From contig JASJOS010000003.1 of assembly GCA_030068525.1 (NCBI GenBank), positions 186,001-250,000 of the forward strand: a stretch of DNA of 64,000 bases, in the 5' to 3' direction. Source of the DNA: Xanthocytophaga flava (lineage in GTDB: Bacteria; Bacteroidota; Bacteroidia; Cytophagales; 172606-1). Both the position numbers and the translations under genes were made by a program. Position 1 is the stretch's first letter. Every line of letters begins with the position of its first letter. Positions 34,923 through 44,001 of this stretch are shown piece by piece. The notes below the pieces were generated by a model. That model searched no databases. It was given only the letters and a program-made list of their open reading frames with translations, and was not told where the DNA came from.

Positions 34923-36299
34923 ATGTCTGATATATTAGTTAACGATATTGCTACAGTAGCCTATTCTCAGAAATCATCTGTGTTGATGACTATAGGTAAG
35001 TCTGGCTCTTCTGCTCCTGGTTCAACACCCGCTGCTACTCCTACCAGTCCTATTATAAAAGATAGCTTTAGTAGTGGGTTTCCAGATATTGAGCCTTGGG
35101 GTACAGATAACCTATTCCCTCAAAATGTACTAAGAGACTGTTATAAGAATACGATAGTAGCCCCTACGATAGACTGGAAAACAAGAGCCTTGTATCAGAG
35201 AGGGCTGGAGTATGGCATTGAGGACTTGGACGAGAATGGAGAAGTAACCTTTAAGCGTATCAAGGATAGTGCAGTAGATGAGTTTCTCAAAAGAACGGCT
35301 ATTAAGCGCTATGCTTTAGAGTCGATTGTAGATTTTTATTGGTACTACAATATTTTTCCGGAAATGATCCTGTCAAAGGATCGTAAAAAGATTGTCGGGC
35401 TGACAGCTCAGGAAGCTTCGTATTGCAGGTGGGGAAAACAAGACAAAAAAACAGGACTTGTCAATACCTGTTACATCAATGCTAACTGGGATCAGGAAGG
35501 TACAGCCAGCTCACCAGAGACTACCAAAGTACCTGTTTTAGATCCGTATTATGACCCTGTCACAGCTCTCAGGGAAGATTCCAGAGGCTATAAATACATT
35601 TACCCTGTTTCGTACCCGACACCAGGGAAAAGCTTCTATCAGCTCGCTCACTGGGACTCTTTGCGTACGTCCGGTTGGTTAGAAGTGGCTCAGAGTATTC
35701 CAGCCTTCAAAAAAGCCATTTTCAAAAATCAGGTAACGATTAAATACATCATCGAAACAGCTACCTGGTGGTGGGAATGGAAATATCCCAATTTCAATAA
35801 AATGACAGCCGATGAACGGGCTAAAATCATGCAAAAAGAGCTTCAGACTTTTGAAGAGTTCATGTCAGGCAATGAAAATGCTGGAAATTCGCTGATGACT
35901 GTCTTTAAATCCGATCCCGAACGAAGACAAGAGTATGCAGGCTGGAAAATCACCCCAGTAGACAATAAAATCAAATCAGGTATCTACATAGAAGACTCTC
36001 AGGAGGCATCTTCTCATCTTTTGTATGCCTTGAGTGTAGATCCGACTCTGATAGGTTCTGCACCAGGTAAGGGTATGGGAGCTGGGAGTGGATCGGATAA
36101 ACAAGCGGCTTTCAATACCTATTTAAGCCTGGTACGTGTACATGAAGATTTAATACTAGAGCCATTACATTTTATTGGACAGTACAATGGCTGGAATCCC
36201 GATATCCGTTTCCGGTTCAGACGTGAAATCCTCATGCCTCAGACTTCAGGAAAGCCAAAATTAGAGTCAACAGACACAAATACCCCTAACGCAGCTTAG
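34923..36299 (+). CDS. portal protein
   Basis: 458 residues. The N-terminal part (FPDIEPWGTDNLFPQNVL) and the central alternation of helices with the membrane-free stem pattern resemble portal proteins of Bacteroidota siphoviruses. It follows the terminase divergently and precedes the DUF6712-like connector. It should form the dodecameric DNA gate at the head vertex. The 40-bp leader is nearly free of G. Confidence 0.75.
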   Translation: MSDILVNDIATVAYSQKSSVLMTIGKSGSSAPGSTPAATPTSPIIKDSFSSGFPDIEPWGTDNLFPQNVLRDCYKNTIVAPTIDWKTRALYQRGLEYGIEDLDENGEVTFKRIKDSAVDEFLKRTAIKRYALESIVDFYWYYNIFPEMILSKDRKKIVGLTAQEASYCRWGKQDKKTGLVNTCYINANWDQEGTASSPETTKVPVLDPYYDPVTALREDSRGYKYIYPVSYPTPGKSFYQLAHWDSLRTSGWLEVAQSIPAFKKAIFKNQVTIKYIIETATWWWEWKYPNFNKMTADERAKIMQKELQTFEEFMSGNENAGNSLMTVFKSDPERRQEYAGWKITPVDNKIKSGIYIEDSQEASSHLLYALSVDPTLIGSAPGKGMGAGSGSDKQAAFNTYLSLVRVHEDLILEPLHFIGQYNGWNPDIRFRFRREILMPQTSGKPKLESTDTNTPNAA

Positions 36300-36318
36300 C
36301 CATCAACTCCGATTCATC

Positions 36319-37314
36319 ATGTTATACCTTTTCAAAACGACAAAAGAGTTAAAGCCTTTTGTCAATATAAATATCAATACAAACATTGATTCATTAAAGC
36401 CTGAAATGGCATGGGCACAGCGTAGTTATATAACCAAATATCTGGGAACAGATCAATATGAGGCACTCGTGACTGCTTATAATGAGGATACACTGACTGA
36501 TGATGACAAAGCGCTCCTGGATAAGATACAGCCGGCACTGGCTAATCTGACCATTGCTCATTTTGTCACGACAGGACAGGTGAGTATTTCTGATTTAGGA
36601 ATTCAGATAAAGTCTGATAGTAATACTAAAACCGCTTTTCAATGGCAGAAAGAAGAAGTAAGCCGGGAAATGTTTGGACGTGGTTTCAATCTGCTTGAGG
36701 ATGTATTACGGTTTCTCGAATCGAAAAAAGATGTGTACACGCTCTGGAGAGATCAGGCTTATACGGTTTTTAAAGAGTTTCTGATCAATGATGCTGTCAC
36801 TTTCTCAACCCATTATCAGATCCAGGATTCACGCCGGTTATTTCTGGCTATGCGCCCAGCCATGAAGAAAGTAGAAATCTTCACAATCAGCCAGGCAATC
36901 ACAAAAGGGTTATTTGATAAGCTCAAGGCTAAAATCAAAGATGATTCGATCAATTCTAATACTGAATCAGATACTAAATACAAACAGCTCCTGGAGCTGC
37001 TTCAGCCTGCCGTTGCAAACCTGACTATTTCCCGTTCACTGCTTGAGCTGCCTATTGTCATTCAACAAGACACTATTTTCTTAAATGAGATAGCAGCCAC
37101 TGAAGGTAAAACAGAGAAAGTGCCTGCTGTAGATGCCATTGCTCAGCTGAGAGATCAGACTTACAATGATGGTATGCTCTATTTAGATCTGTCTGTTGCC
37201 TGGTTGAAGGAAAACGCTACAGCAACACTGTTTGAAGACTTCTATGCAAAACAACAGCTGGCCACTGGAGCCAATACTGAGCAGGTAGGTAAATTTATTT
37301 ATGGAGGATTCTAA
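36319..37314 (+). CDS. head-tail connector-like protein (DUF6712-like)
   Basis: 331 residues. The opening (MLYLFKTTKELKPFVNIN) and the next helices (YLGTDQYEALVTAY) fit the DUF6712 family found next to portals in Bacteroidota phages, thought to be head completion or adaptor proteins. It starts 20 bp after the portal stop. Confidence 0.65.
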   Translation: MLYLFKTTKELKPFVNININTNIDSLKPEMAWAQRSYITKYLGTDQYEALVTAYNEDTLTDDDKALLDKIQPALANLTIAHFVTTGQVSISDLGIQIKSDSNTKTAFQWQKEEVSREMFGRGFNLLEDVLRFLESKKDVYTLWRDQAYTVFKEFLINDAVTFSTHYQIQDSRRLFLAMRPAMKKVEIFTISQAITKGLFDKLKAKIKDDSINSNTESDTKYKQLLELLQPAVANLTISRSLLELPIVIQQDTIFLNEIAATEGKTEKVPAVDAIAQLRDQTYNDGMLYLDLSVAWLKENATATLFEDFYAKQQLATGANTEQVGKFIYGGF

Positions 37315-37343
37315 TTTTTTACAACTATAAAAACTATATCAAA

Positions 37344-37910
37344 ATGGCACTATTTGAAATCTGGTACAAAATCGTTGAACGCTGGGAAGGAGGCTATGTA
37401 AATGATCCCAAAGATCGCGGTGGGGAAACCTATAAAGGCGTGACAAAGAAGTTTAATTCAACCTGGAAAGGCTGGGTAATCATTGAACGCTATAAAGCAG
37501 AATACCTCAAGAAAACAGGTAAAGCTTTACCTCGTAACTGGTTTGCACCCAAAGAAGATACAGAGCTTGAGCTGCTCGTGCAACAGGCAGCCAAGAAAAG
37601 CTTTTGGGATGTATTCAAAGCCGATCAGATCAAAGATCAGAATGTGGCTAACATCCTGGTTGATTTTGGCTGGCATTCGGGAACAGGTACAGCTACCAAG
37701 CTCCTGCAGGGAGCTTTGAACATTCCCAAAACAGGTGTATTCAATGAGTATGTACTGACAGTAATCAACAATACAGATGGTAAAAAGCTGTTTCTGGCAA
37801 TTCAGAAAGCCCGTCTGGATCTGTTTGATTCACTGGTGAAACGAGATCCCAATCAGCAAAAGTTTCTGAAAGGATGGCAAAACAGGGTGAACTCATTTAT
37901 CTATCAATAA
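37344..37910 (+). CDS. endolysin, GH108-type muramidase
   Basis: 188 residues. The N-terminal motif EGGYVNDPKDRGGETYKG places the catalytic Glu15 and matches the GH108 (DUF847) family. The C-terminal third resembles the family's peptidoglycan-binding part. It cuts glycan strands at the end of infection and heads the lysis cassette. Confidence 0.88.
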   Translation: MALFEIWYKIVERWEGGYVNDPKDRGGETYKGVTKKFNSTWKGWVIIERYKAEYLKKTGKALPRNWFAPKEDTELELLVQQAAKKSFWDVFKADQIKDQNVANILVDFGWHSGTGTATKLLQGALNIPKTGVFNEYVLTVINNTDGKKLFLAIQKARLDLFDSLVKRDPNQQKFLKGWQNRVNSFIYQ

Positions 37911-37929
37911 AGGCTATCCGAGACGATTT

Positions 37930-38484
37930 ATGTCCAAACTTCTGCTATCTGCTGCAAAGAGTGTAACTGTTAATTCAGAAAAGATTGCGTTGGGTGCTGC
38001 CTGGCTGCTCACTACAGCTACAGGGCTGATAGAAACCTATATCTGGAAACCAGCTTCCGCTGTCTGGTTTCTGTTTGTGATCTATCATGTGGCTTTGTTT
38101 TTAGAGCTATACTGGATCTATACTTTAAAACATCTCTCCTGGAGAGTAACCCGAAAGAAAATACTCACAGTTACTGGCTCTTTATTTGGAGCTGTGCTGT
38201 TACTGTTTGTTGCTACTGGCGTGGCAACCTATAGCCCGTATATCTTTTTCTGGATGCCACAAGCTATCATGGCTCTGCTGTTTGCTGCTACACTGCTCTC
38301 GATTATAAAATTCGCCTCCAGATTAGGAATTATCTCTAAGCAAATCGCTGAATTTCTGGAAACCAAAATCAATCAATCTACTCAAAAATTAAAAACCGAT
38401 GAACCTGTCTCTACTCAAGAAACTACTGCTGAAGTTGTACAGCAAGAGAACAACCCTTCTGAATCTAATCAAAGCCCAAATTGA
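37930..38484 (+). CDS. putative holin
   Basis: 184 residues with four membrane helices in the first 135 and a polar acidic tail (TQETTAEVVQQENNPSE). It lies 19 bp after the endolysin gene. Topology and place fit a class of holins; no sequence family is recognised. Confidence 0.6.
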   Translation: MSKLLLSAAKSVTVNSEKIALGAAWLLTTATGLIETYIWKPASAVWFLFVIYHVALFLELYWIYTLKHLSWRVTRKKILTVTGSLFGAVLLLFVATGVATYSPYIFFWMPQAIMALLFAATLLSIIKFASRLGIISKQIAEFLETKINQSTQKLKTDEPVSTQETTAEVVQQENNPSESNQSPN

Positions 38485-38494
38485 TTTTTCCAAA

Positions 38495-38872
38495 ATGCAT
38501 ACCTGGGGCGTGTTTGTCCTGGCATGTATTCTCTTTTCGATTCAAATCATAGTCTCTTATCATGATCGGGAAAAGGTAGCCAGTACACAACAAAATGTCC
38601 AAACGGTTAAAAAGCAGGTAGACTCACTACGGATTGCTCAAAAGATTAATGATCAGATCAAAACGCAGGAAATGAAACTGATCCGGGAGAATAACAAACA
38701 GCTTCAGGAGATTGTAGTCAACCATGATGTATTCATTCGTCAGCTCAAAACCGATATCATCCGTTTGCGAAAGAATGAAAAAGGAGCTTTACATGAAATT
38801 AGTCAGATGAGTGATGAAGATCTGATGCGTTACTGGGCTAATCTGAATGATTTAAATAAAACTCCAAAATGA
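38495..38872 (+). CDS. putative inner-membrane spanin-like protein
   Basis: 125 residues from the ATG at 38495: one N-terminal membrane helix (WGVFVLACILFSIQIIVS) and a coiled coil (QNVQTVKKQVDSLRIAQ). This is the layout of an i-spanin. An earlier in-frame ATG at 38399 would overlap the holin gene by 86 bp. The end overlaps the next gene by 4 bp. Confidence 0.55.
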   Translation: MHTWGVFVLACILFSIQIIVSYHDREKVASTQQNVQTVKKQVDSLRIAQKINDQIKTQEMKLIRENNKQLQEIVVNHDVFIRQLKTDIIRLRKNEKGALHEISQMSDEDLMRYWANLNDLNKTPK

Positions 38873-39354
38873 GATACTTTCTGAAAGCACTGATTATGAT
38901 AACACTCATCCTGATCAGCACAGCTCTGCCTGTTTACAGTCAGGAAACAGGTATAGATCTGACCCCGAAACTATACGGCTCGAAAGATAGCAGTCAGATC
39001 CGGTTTTGCTTTACCCGTGAACAGCTCAAGGAAATTACCAAGCTGAATACAAAAGGCTTTTTTGCTGCTCAGATGGTCAAAAAGCAAGAGGAAATGATTA
39101 GTCATCTAGAGGTGCAGGTGCATACACTCACTCAGATTACTAAGAACAATGAGAAGGAAAAGCAAATCCTAACTTCTCAGATATCGGATAGGGATACGCT
39201 TTTGTCAACTCAGACCCATTATATGAGCAGCCAGGATAAACAGATAATAGATCTGAATGAGAAACTAAGGCATAAAGACAAGGTAATTGTCCGAAATAAG
39301 CTGATTGGGGCTGGATTGGTCGTATTGGCTCTTATAGCAGGCTCTCAGTTATAA
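38869..39354 (+). CDS. exported coiled-coil protein, lysis cassette (spanin partner?)
   Basis: 161 residues with a signal peptide (LKALIMITLILISTALPVYS), a coiled coil and a C-terminal hydrophobic helix (GAGLVVLALIAGSQL). It is coupled to the preceding gene by ATGA overlap. No lipobox is seen, so it is not a classic outer-membrane spanin, but the pair could bridge the envelope. Confidence 0.5.
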   Translation: MRYFLKALIMITLILISTALPVYSQETGIDLTPKLYGSKDSSQIRFCFTREQLKEITKLNTKGFFAAQMVKKQEEMISHLEVQVHTLTQITKNNEKEKQILTSQISDRDTLLSTQTHYMSSQDKQIIDLNEKLRHKDKVIVRNKLIGAGLVVLALIAGSQL

Positions 39355-39367
39355 CAAAATTAAATGT

Positions 39368-40255
39368 ATGGTACCAGTAGAAATAAGAACAAAACGTTTT
39401 GTTCATACCCTTTTCAGAAGCAGGATTAAAAGACAAGTCCCTCAGTCCTGGAGTGAGCTTTCTTCAAAGCAACTGCTAGCTATCATTCAGCTGCTTCATA
39501 CACCTTTGCCTTTAGTTGTGATTAAATACAGGATCGTATCTGTTCTGATCAGACTGAGTACAAAGAAAATGTATCGCTGGTTTACCCATGTCCAGGCTGC
39601 ACAGCTATTCTCCTTAACTGACTTTATTTTAAAGGATAATCAGAATGTATTGACTAAGCAATTGTTGCCAGTCGTAAAAGTACCTTTCTTCTCTCTTGAT
39701 CTGGAGCCTTTCAAAATCAGGTTTGGAAAGCGGGTAAAGTTGTTTGGCCCTTCAGATGGATTGAAAAATATCATCTATGATGAATTGATCTTTGCGGATA
39801 GTTTGTTTCAGCAATATTTCCAAACTAAAAAGATTGAAGATCTCAATAAGTTTGTCTCAGTACTCTACAGGCCAGGGCGTACAGATGGCAAAGAAACAGG
39901 GGATCTCAGGGAAGGATTTAACCGACATACCATTGAAAAGAGATCTGAAATTGTGGCACGCTTACCCATAGCCCATAAGCTAGCTATCTTCTTTTTCTAT
40001 CAGGGATGCAGGAAAACATTTATTGCCCGTTATCCGGATTTGTTTGAAGGTGGAGAATCTGAAGCAAAGCCAGTCAACACGTGGTTAGAAATGGCCCGAC
40101 ATATTCCAAATGATAAGTTTGGAACGATTGAGCATATTATGACACTGAATGCATCCTTTGTTCTTATGCATTTGAATGGTACAATAAAAGATGCAAAGGA
40201 AAATGAAAAAAAACTTTTAATAAGTTTTAACTGTCATAAAAATATATTTTTATGA
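39368..40255 (+). CDS. phage protein, possible tail assembly factor, with an abnormal 3' end
   Basis: 295 basic residues, mostly helical, with YRPGRTDGKETGDLREG in the middle. It lies where siphoviruses encode tail assembly proteins. The last residues (ISFNCHKNIFL) are encoded inside a 58-bp perfect palindrome, so the natural C terminus may have been replaced when the adjacent island was inserted. Confidence 0.55.
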   Translation: MVPVEIRTKRFVHTLFRSRIKRQVPQSWSELSSKQLLAIIQLLHTPLPLVVIKYRIVSVLIRLSTKKMYRWFTHVQAAQLFSLTDFILKDNQNVLTKQLLPVVKVPFFSLDLEPFKIRFGKRVKLFGPSDGLKNIIYDELIFADSLFQQYFQTKKIEDLNKFVSVLYRPGRTDGKETGDLREGFNRHTIEKRSEIVARLPIAHKLAIFFFYQGCRKTFIARYPDLFEGGESEAKPVNTWLEMARHIPNDKFGTIEHIMTLNASFVLMHLNGTIKDAKENEKKLLISFNCHKNIFL

Positions 40256-40273
40256 CAGTTAAAACTTATTAAA
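40216..40273. repeat. 58-bp perfect palindrome
   Basis: 29-bp arms without spacer; the centre is ATAAAAATATATTTTTAT and the inner arms include AACTGTC/GACAGTT. It covers the stop codon of the preceding gene and begins the AT-rich island. It can act as a terminator in both directions or as a recombination site. Confidence 0.9.
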
Positions 40274-40307
40274 GAATAATTCTTCTTCCAAAACACCTAA
40301 TAACAGT

Positions 40308-41093
40308 ATGATGCATACACCAGAACAATTAATACTTGCAGGGGTAAAACAATCCGTTTATCCTCAATACATTTTCAAATTTAGAATAGATAATAATCGA
40401 ACTGAAAGTATAATAAAAACTAATGAGTTGTGGTTTTCAAACCCGCTAGATTTTAACGATCCATATGATTGCAACACTCCCATAAAGACAGATACTCCTT
40501 TGAAAGATATTGAAAACTGGTTAACAACTGCTGGTGTACCCACATCGCAGATTGCCAATTATGCGAAGCTCTTAAAGAATAATCCTAACATAATGAAAGA
40601 AAAAACAGAAAAAGCGTTACAGGAAATAGGAATTTGTTGTTTCTCTAAAAAAGATGATAGCATTCTACAATGGTCACACTATTCAGATTATCATAGAGGA
40701 ATATGTTTGAAATTCGACATTACAGCAGATCCTTCATTCTTTACAATTCCTATTATTGTTGAGTATAGAGATGACATGCAACACTATAATCATTTTGTTG
40801 ATTCACAGAATATTGTTAATTATCTCATTAAGCCAAAATTTCGTGGTTGGAGCTATGAGGATGAAATCCGTATAGTTAAGCGTGCTTCTGAAATTTCAAG
40901 TAATGGAGGTAAAAGATCCTTTAAATTTAAAGACAATGCGCTCAAAGAGATAATCTTTGGAACAAAAGCAACAAATGCTACAATAAAAAAATATAGAAAT
41001 CTATGTAGCATTCATGGTAAATCCCACGTTAAATTTTTCAAAATGGAACTAGGGTCTGGTTTTAATTATGAGCTTATAAAAAATCCTATATAG
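40308..41093 (+). CDS. DUF2971 protein
   Basis: 261 residues. Family hallmarks are all visible: an early LWFSNPLDFNDPYDC, then CCFSKKDDSILQWSHYSDYHRGICLKFD (key WSHYSDYHRGICL) and FRGWSYEDEIRIV. DUF2971 proteins are widespread, often in phages, integrative elements and defence loci; no activity is established. It is the only rightward gene of the island. Confidence 0.85.
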   Translation: MMHTPEQLILAGVKQSVYPQYIFKFRIDNNRTESIIKTNELWFSNPLDFNDPYDCNTPIKTDTPLKDIENWLTTAGVPTSQIANYAKLLKNNPNIMKEKTEKALQEIGICCFSKKDDSILQWSHYSDYHRGICLKFDITADPSFFTIPIIVEYRDDMQHYNHFVDSQNIVNYLIKPKFRGWSYEDEIRIVKRASEISSNGGKRSFKFKDNALKEIIFGTKATNATIKKYRNLCSIHGKSHVKFFKMELGSGFNYELIKNPI

Positions 41094-41167
41094 AACCTCT
41101 TTCTGCTTTATGTTCAAGTATTTGTGTTTCCATAAAAAACGGTTTCTAATTTTAGAAAACACTATTA

Positions 41168-41743
41168 TTATAGATATTTAGGAACAGTGCTAGGAGATAT
41201 ATTAAATAACCTCGCAATATCTCTATTGCTTTTTCCTTGGCGTTTTTCATTGCGGATCTTTGCGGCCAGTTCTTCAGATATTGCTTTTCTGCCAATCTGT
41301 TTTCCGTCACGCCTAGCTTTGTCCAAACCAGCTTTTGTCCGCTCACTAATCCGGAGGCGCTCCTGCTTTGCAAGAGTTGCCAGTAATGAAATGATTGCTT
41401 CTTTAAAGATTCCTGTAGAGTCAATATAGGGTTCCTGAAGGGATCGGAACCCTACGCTATGCTCTTCTAAACGTTGAAAATAGTGTAATGTCTTAACTGC
41501 ACCCTCTCTGCTGAAGCGATCCAGTGACCAAAACAATACTAAATCAAACTTTCTTTTTGTTGCATCTGACATGAGCCTTGCGAACTCAGATCTGTCTTTC
41601 TCACTTTTTGAACCAGATACATAATCTGTATAGATCTCAAAAATAGTATAGTCTGAGCGATGGCAAAACTCTTGTAACTGTATCAACTGGTTTTCTGACT
41701 GTTGATCTTTAGTTGATACACGGGTGTAAATGGCAACTTTCAT
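41168..41743 (-). CDS. serine recombinase (resolvase/invertase family)
   Basis: 191 residues. The catalytic domain has YTRVSTKDQ with Ser10, the DRFSREG segment with its Arg/Asp, and ISERTKAGLDKA of the long helix; the C terminus is an HTH (KSNRDIARLFNISPSTV). It performs site-specific inversion or resolution. No transposase accompanies it. The likely target is one of the inverted repeats that bracket the island, or a fibre-region inversion, neither proven. Confidence 0.9.
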   Translation of the reverse strand: MKVAIYTRVSTKDQQSENQLIQLQEFCHRSDYTIFEIYTDYVSGSKSEKDRSEFARLMSDATKRKFDLVLFWSLDRFSREGAVKTLHYFQRLEEHSVGFRSLQEPYIDSTGIFKEAIISLLATLAKQERLRISERTKAGLDKARRDGKQIGRKAISEELAAKIRNEKRQGKSNRDIARLFNISPSTVPKYL

Positions 41744-41762
41744 CCTGCTAGTTCTATAAAAT

Positions 41763-42317
41763 TTAACGCCTATGTATAAACTCGGAGTTTAAGATCCAAA
41801 ATAATACCCAAAGACTTCTTGCACTGCTGGTAGTAACACAAAAAATGCTACAAAAAGCAATCTTTGTAAGTCTGCAATTTGAATTAAATATATCTGCAAA
41901 TAACCAGAAAAAATAAAGGGTTATTGCAATAATAATGAATTCAATGATTGCTTGTGTGTACACTTGCACAATGCTGTTATAATACTTTCCTGACAAGATA
42001 AACTCTAGTGCATTGGAGGCATCATGAAGTCCTTTTGCTTTAATATTAGAACGAAAGGTAACAATGATCGTTAAGGCAGCCAAGATAAAACCGGCCAGGG
42101 ATATACACGTACCAATCAGACTACTAAATATATCACCTAGCGATTCTTTAGAGGCACACAAGGACATGTCTTTTATGAGTGCTTCAGAAATATGCCAAGC
42201 CCCAAGGATGGAACGTATATTTGATAAAATAAAATATATAAATACAACAAAAACAATATCAAGAAGTATAGGATTTTTTAAATACCAATCAAGAAGTTTG
42301 TTTAGTACCTTTTTCAT
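41763..42317 (-). CDS. four-helix membrane protein, putative effector of a two-gene module
   Basis: 184 residues with four hydrophobic helices (about 17-36, 65-87, 120-141, 152-172) and no enzyme motif. Its ATG overlaps the TAA of the upstream gene as TAATG, so translation is coupled. A soluble protein plus a 4-TM protein resembles RexA/RexB and other prophage exclusion pairs in layout only. A pore-forming or depolarising role is inference. Confidence 0.6.
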   Translation of the reverse strand: MKKVLNKLLDWYLKNPILLDIVFVVFIYFILSNIRSILGAWHISEALIKDMSLCASKESLGDIFSSLIGTCISLAGFILAALTIIVTFRSNIKAKGLHDASNALEFILSGKYYNSIVQVYTQAIIEFIIIAITLYFFWLFADIFNSNCRLTKIAFCSIFCVTTSSARSLWVLFWILNSEFIHRR

Positions 42318-43252
42318 TACAGGTGTAATCTAAATAGTTCGTCATTCATTTGCTGAAGTATATCAGTGCTGACAATTGTACGTGACCTATCCCTTTTCTG
42401 AACAAACAACTCACTTTTGACCTTATCTACTAATAAATCAAAACCATTTAATTTATTGTTCTTGTCAATGTCTTCTGCTTTAACATCAAGGGTATCAAAT
42501 ATAGTACTATTTCGTGGATCTTCCACTAATTTTCCGATTAATTTGTTTATTAATCCTTTTGGCTGGGGCATCCCATTTCTATAGTCAAATTTAACTTTAA
42601 GAGTTGCATATTCCCCTCCATACGTCTCAGCTATATTTGAAAATGTCGTAGCCAAACCTTCATCTAATGCCTGTAAGCGTTGGATGTTACCTGTATGAAC
42701 CTGTATTAAAAACTCTGAAAGCTCTCCCATTCTTTGAATGTATTCCGCTAATTCATTTTTTAAAACATGTCCGTGTCCTATTCCATCACAAGGCTTAGTT
42801 GGCTTACATACATGATCTATATAGCGACATAAATCTGTAATTTTTGCACCATATTGATTATATTCAAATCCCACGATTGGGTCCTGTTTTTTATAATCTA
42901 TAACAAAATGAGTTGTTTCGACAATACCTTCGTGTTCTGTTGCTTCAAGTTCTCTAATCTGAGCAGTACTACGATTGTAGATAGAAGGCATATCTTCATC
43001 TCGCACAGCAAATAATCTACCTTCAATAAAACCAGTTCTATTATTTAATTTGATTTCAGGAATAACAAACGTTTTGTTATTGAATGGAGAAATATAAGTT
43101 TTTGGCCCTGTACTAAGCTGATTTTCCAATGTCTTGAATACATCCCAAAATGGCTGTCTTGAATTTTCATATTGAAAGTTGGGATTTAACCCTACTAATA
43201 AATTATAATAATGAACTAGTCTTCTTACAGTAGTGGGTCCTTGTGTAGCCAT
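42317..43252 (-). CDS. soluble partner of the membrane protein, unknown family
   Basis: 311 residues from the ATG at 43252 (MATQGPTTVRRLVHYYNLL); an ATG at 43342 is unlikely because the extra residues are hydrophobic and overlap an inverted repeat. It is alpha/beta without membrane segments, with a central long helix (LKNELAEYIQRMGELSEFLI). It is coupled to the 4-TM gene by TAATG. Low GC and a minus orientation within a rightward late region mark it as a moron. I do not recognise the family; a sensor role is inferred from context. Confidence 0.6.
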   Translation of the reverse strand: MATQGPTTVRRLVHYYNLLVGLNPNFQYENSRQPFWDVFKTLENQLSTGPKTYISPFNNKTFVIPEIKLNNRTGFIEGRLFAVRDEDMPSIYNRSTAQIRELEATEHEGIVETTHFVIDYKKQDPIVGFEYNQYGAKITDLCRYIDHVCKPTKPCDGIGHGHVLKNELAEYIQRMGELSEFLIQVHTGNIQRLQALDEGLATTFSNIAETYGGEYATLKVKFDYRNGMPQPKGLINKLIGKLVEDPRNSTIFDTLDVKAEDIDKNNKLNGFDLLVDKVKSELFVQKRDRSRTIVSTDILQQMNDELFRLHL

Positions 43253-43332
43253 AAATAACCAGATAAATGAAAATTTTTTATTTGTGATTAGTGATTTTAA
43301 AATGAAAATGTAGCTGTAATACAAATATACAA

Positions 43333-43366
43333 AACTGTTCAAAAAAGGAACGTTTTTTGGACAGTT
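43333..43366. repeat. inverted repeat upstream of the two-gene module
   Basis: 14-bp arms AACTGTTCAAAAAA/TTTTTTGGACAGTT with one G-T type mismatch and a 6-nt centre. It resembles the inner arms of the 40216-40273 palindrome and may be an operator, terminator or recombinase site. Confidence 0.7.
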
Positions 43367-43380
43367 AATTCAACACGCAA

Positions 43381-43412
43381 AAGGCCCTGAAAACGCGTGT
43401 TTTCAGGGCCTT
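43381..43412. terminator. strong bidirectional terminator
   Basis: Perfect 14-bp arms AAGGCCCTGAAAAC/GTTTTCAGGGCCTT with a 4-nt loop and T-runs; separates the two-gene module from the next minus-strand gene. Confidence 0.88.
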
Positions 43413-43453
43413 TTTTTAGTACCCTTTTCTGGACACTTACCTAAGCTTTCTAT

Positions 43454-43894
43454 CTACATATTAAACATTTCCCAAAACCTTCCATTAGGGTAGTACAATC
43501 TTAGAAATAGAAGTAGAGAGCTAACAATGAAAATACTCAAGGGCCAGGATATATCCGTTTCAGATTCAATATCATATACAGCTCCATACAGATTGTTGGG
43601 ATTGTATTTTATAGAAATAGAATCACCGATATTATAGCCAACTAAACGGCTTTTATTCTCTACAGTATAACAGTCAGTGGAATCAAAACAATACCTGGCA
43701 GTATAGATCGCCTTTGTAGTAGCACCTCTCCTTATATAGCTAGAAACAATTTTACCTGTTATAGTTTTTGTGTAGTATTTCTGTATATGGTAATTAACAG
43801 TAACAATGTGATAAACCGTAAAAGCAAAAATTGCCCAAATAAAACCTACAATAAGAAGTGTCCTTAATTTGGGGGGCATTTTTGAATCACTCAT
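43454..43894 (-). CDS. membrane protein, DUF3592-like
   Basis: 146 residues with a membrane helix at each end (about 12-32 and 117-134) and a beta-rich middle (GKIVSSYIRRGA; GYNIGDSISIKYNPNN). The middle with its IGDSI-IKYNP pattern resembles DUF3592 proteins, whose function is unknown. It lies on the minus strand just before the next tail unit and probably belongs to the island. Confidence 0.6.
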   Translation of the reverse strand: MSDSKMPPKLRTLLIVGFIWAIFAFTVYHIVTVNYHIQKYYTKTITGKIVSSYIRRGATTKAIYTARYCFDSTDCYTVENKSRLVGYNIGDSISIKYNPNNLYGAVYDIESETDISWPLSIFIVSSLLLFLRLYYPNGRFWEMFNM

Positions 43895-43940
43895 AAAAAG
43901 AATTGTTTGATGTTAATGAGTGAATTAATTTGAAAGTAAC

Positions 43941-43976
43941 CTGTCTTTTTTTGGTGGAAATTTCCAGTCTACTTTC
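43941..43976 (+). promoter_or_regulatory. late-type promoter module 7
   Basis: CTGTC plus seven T, then TTTC of CTACTTTCG at offset 32. No hairpin precedes it. Gene start 44002. Confidence 0.6.
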
Positions 43977-44001
43977 GTGTTAATCATTCTCTGATTGACA
44001 C

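Noticed and set aside
40216..40273. Telomere-resolution site of a linear plasmid-phage
   Set aside because: No protelomerase is encoded and the prophage is integrated through tRNA att sites.
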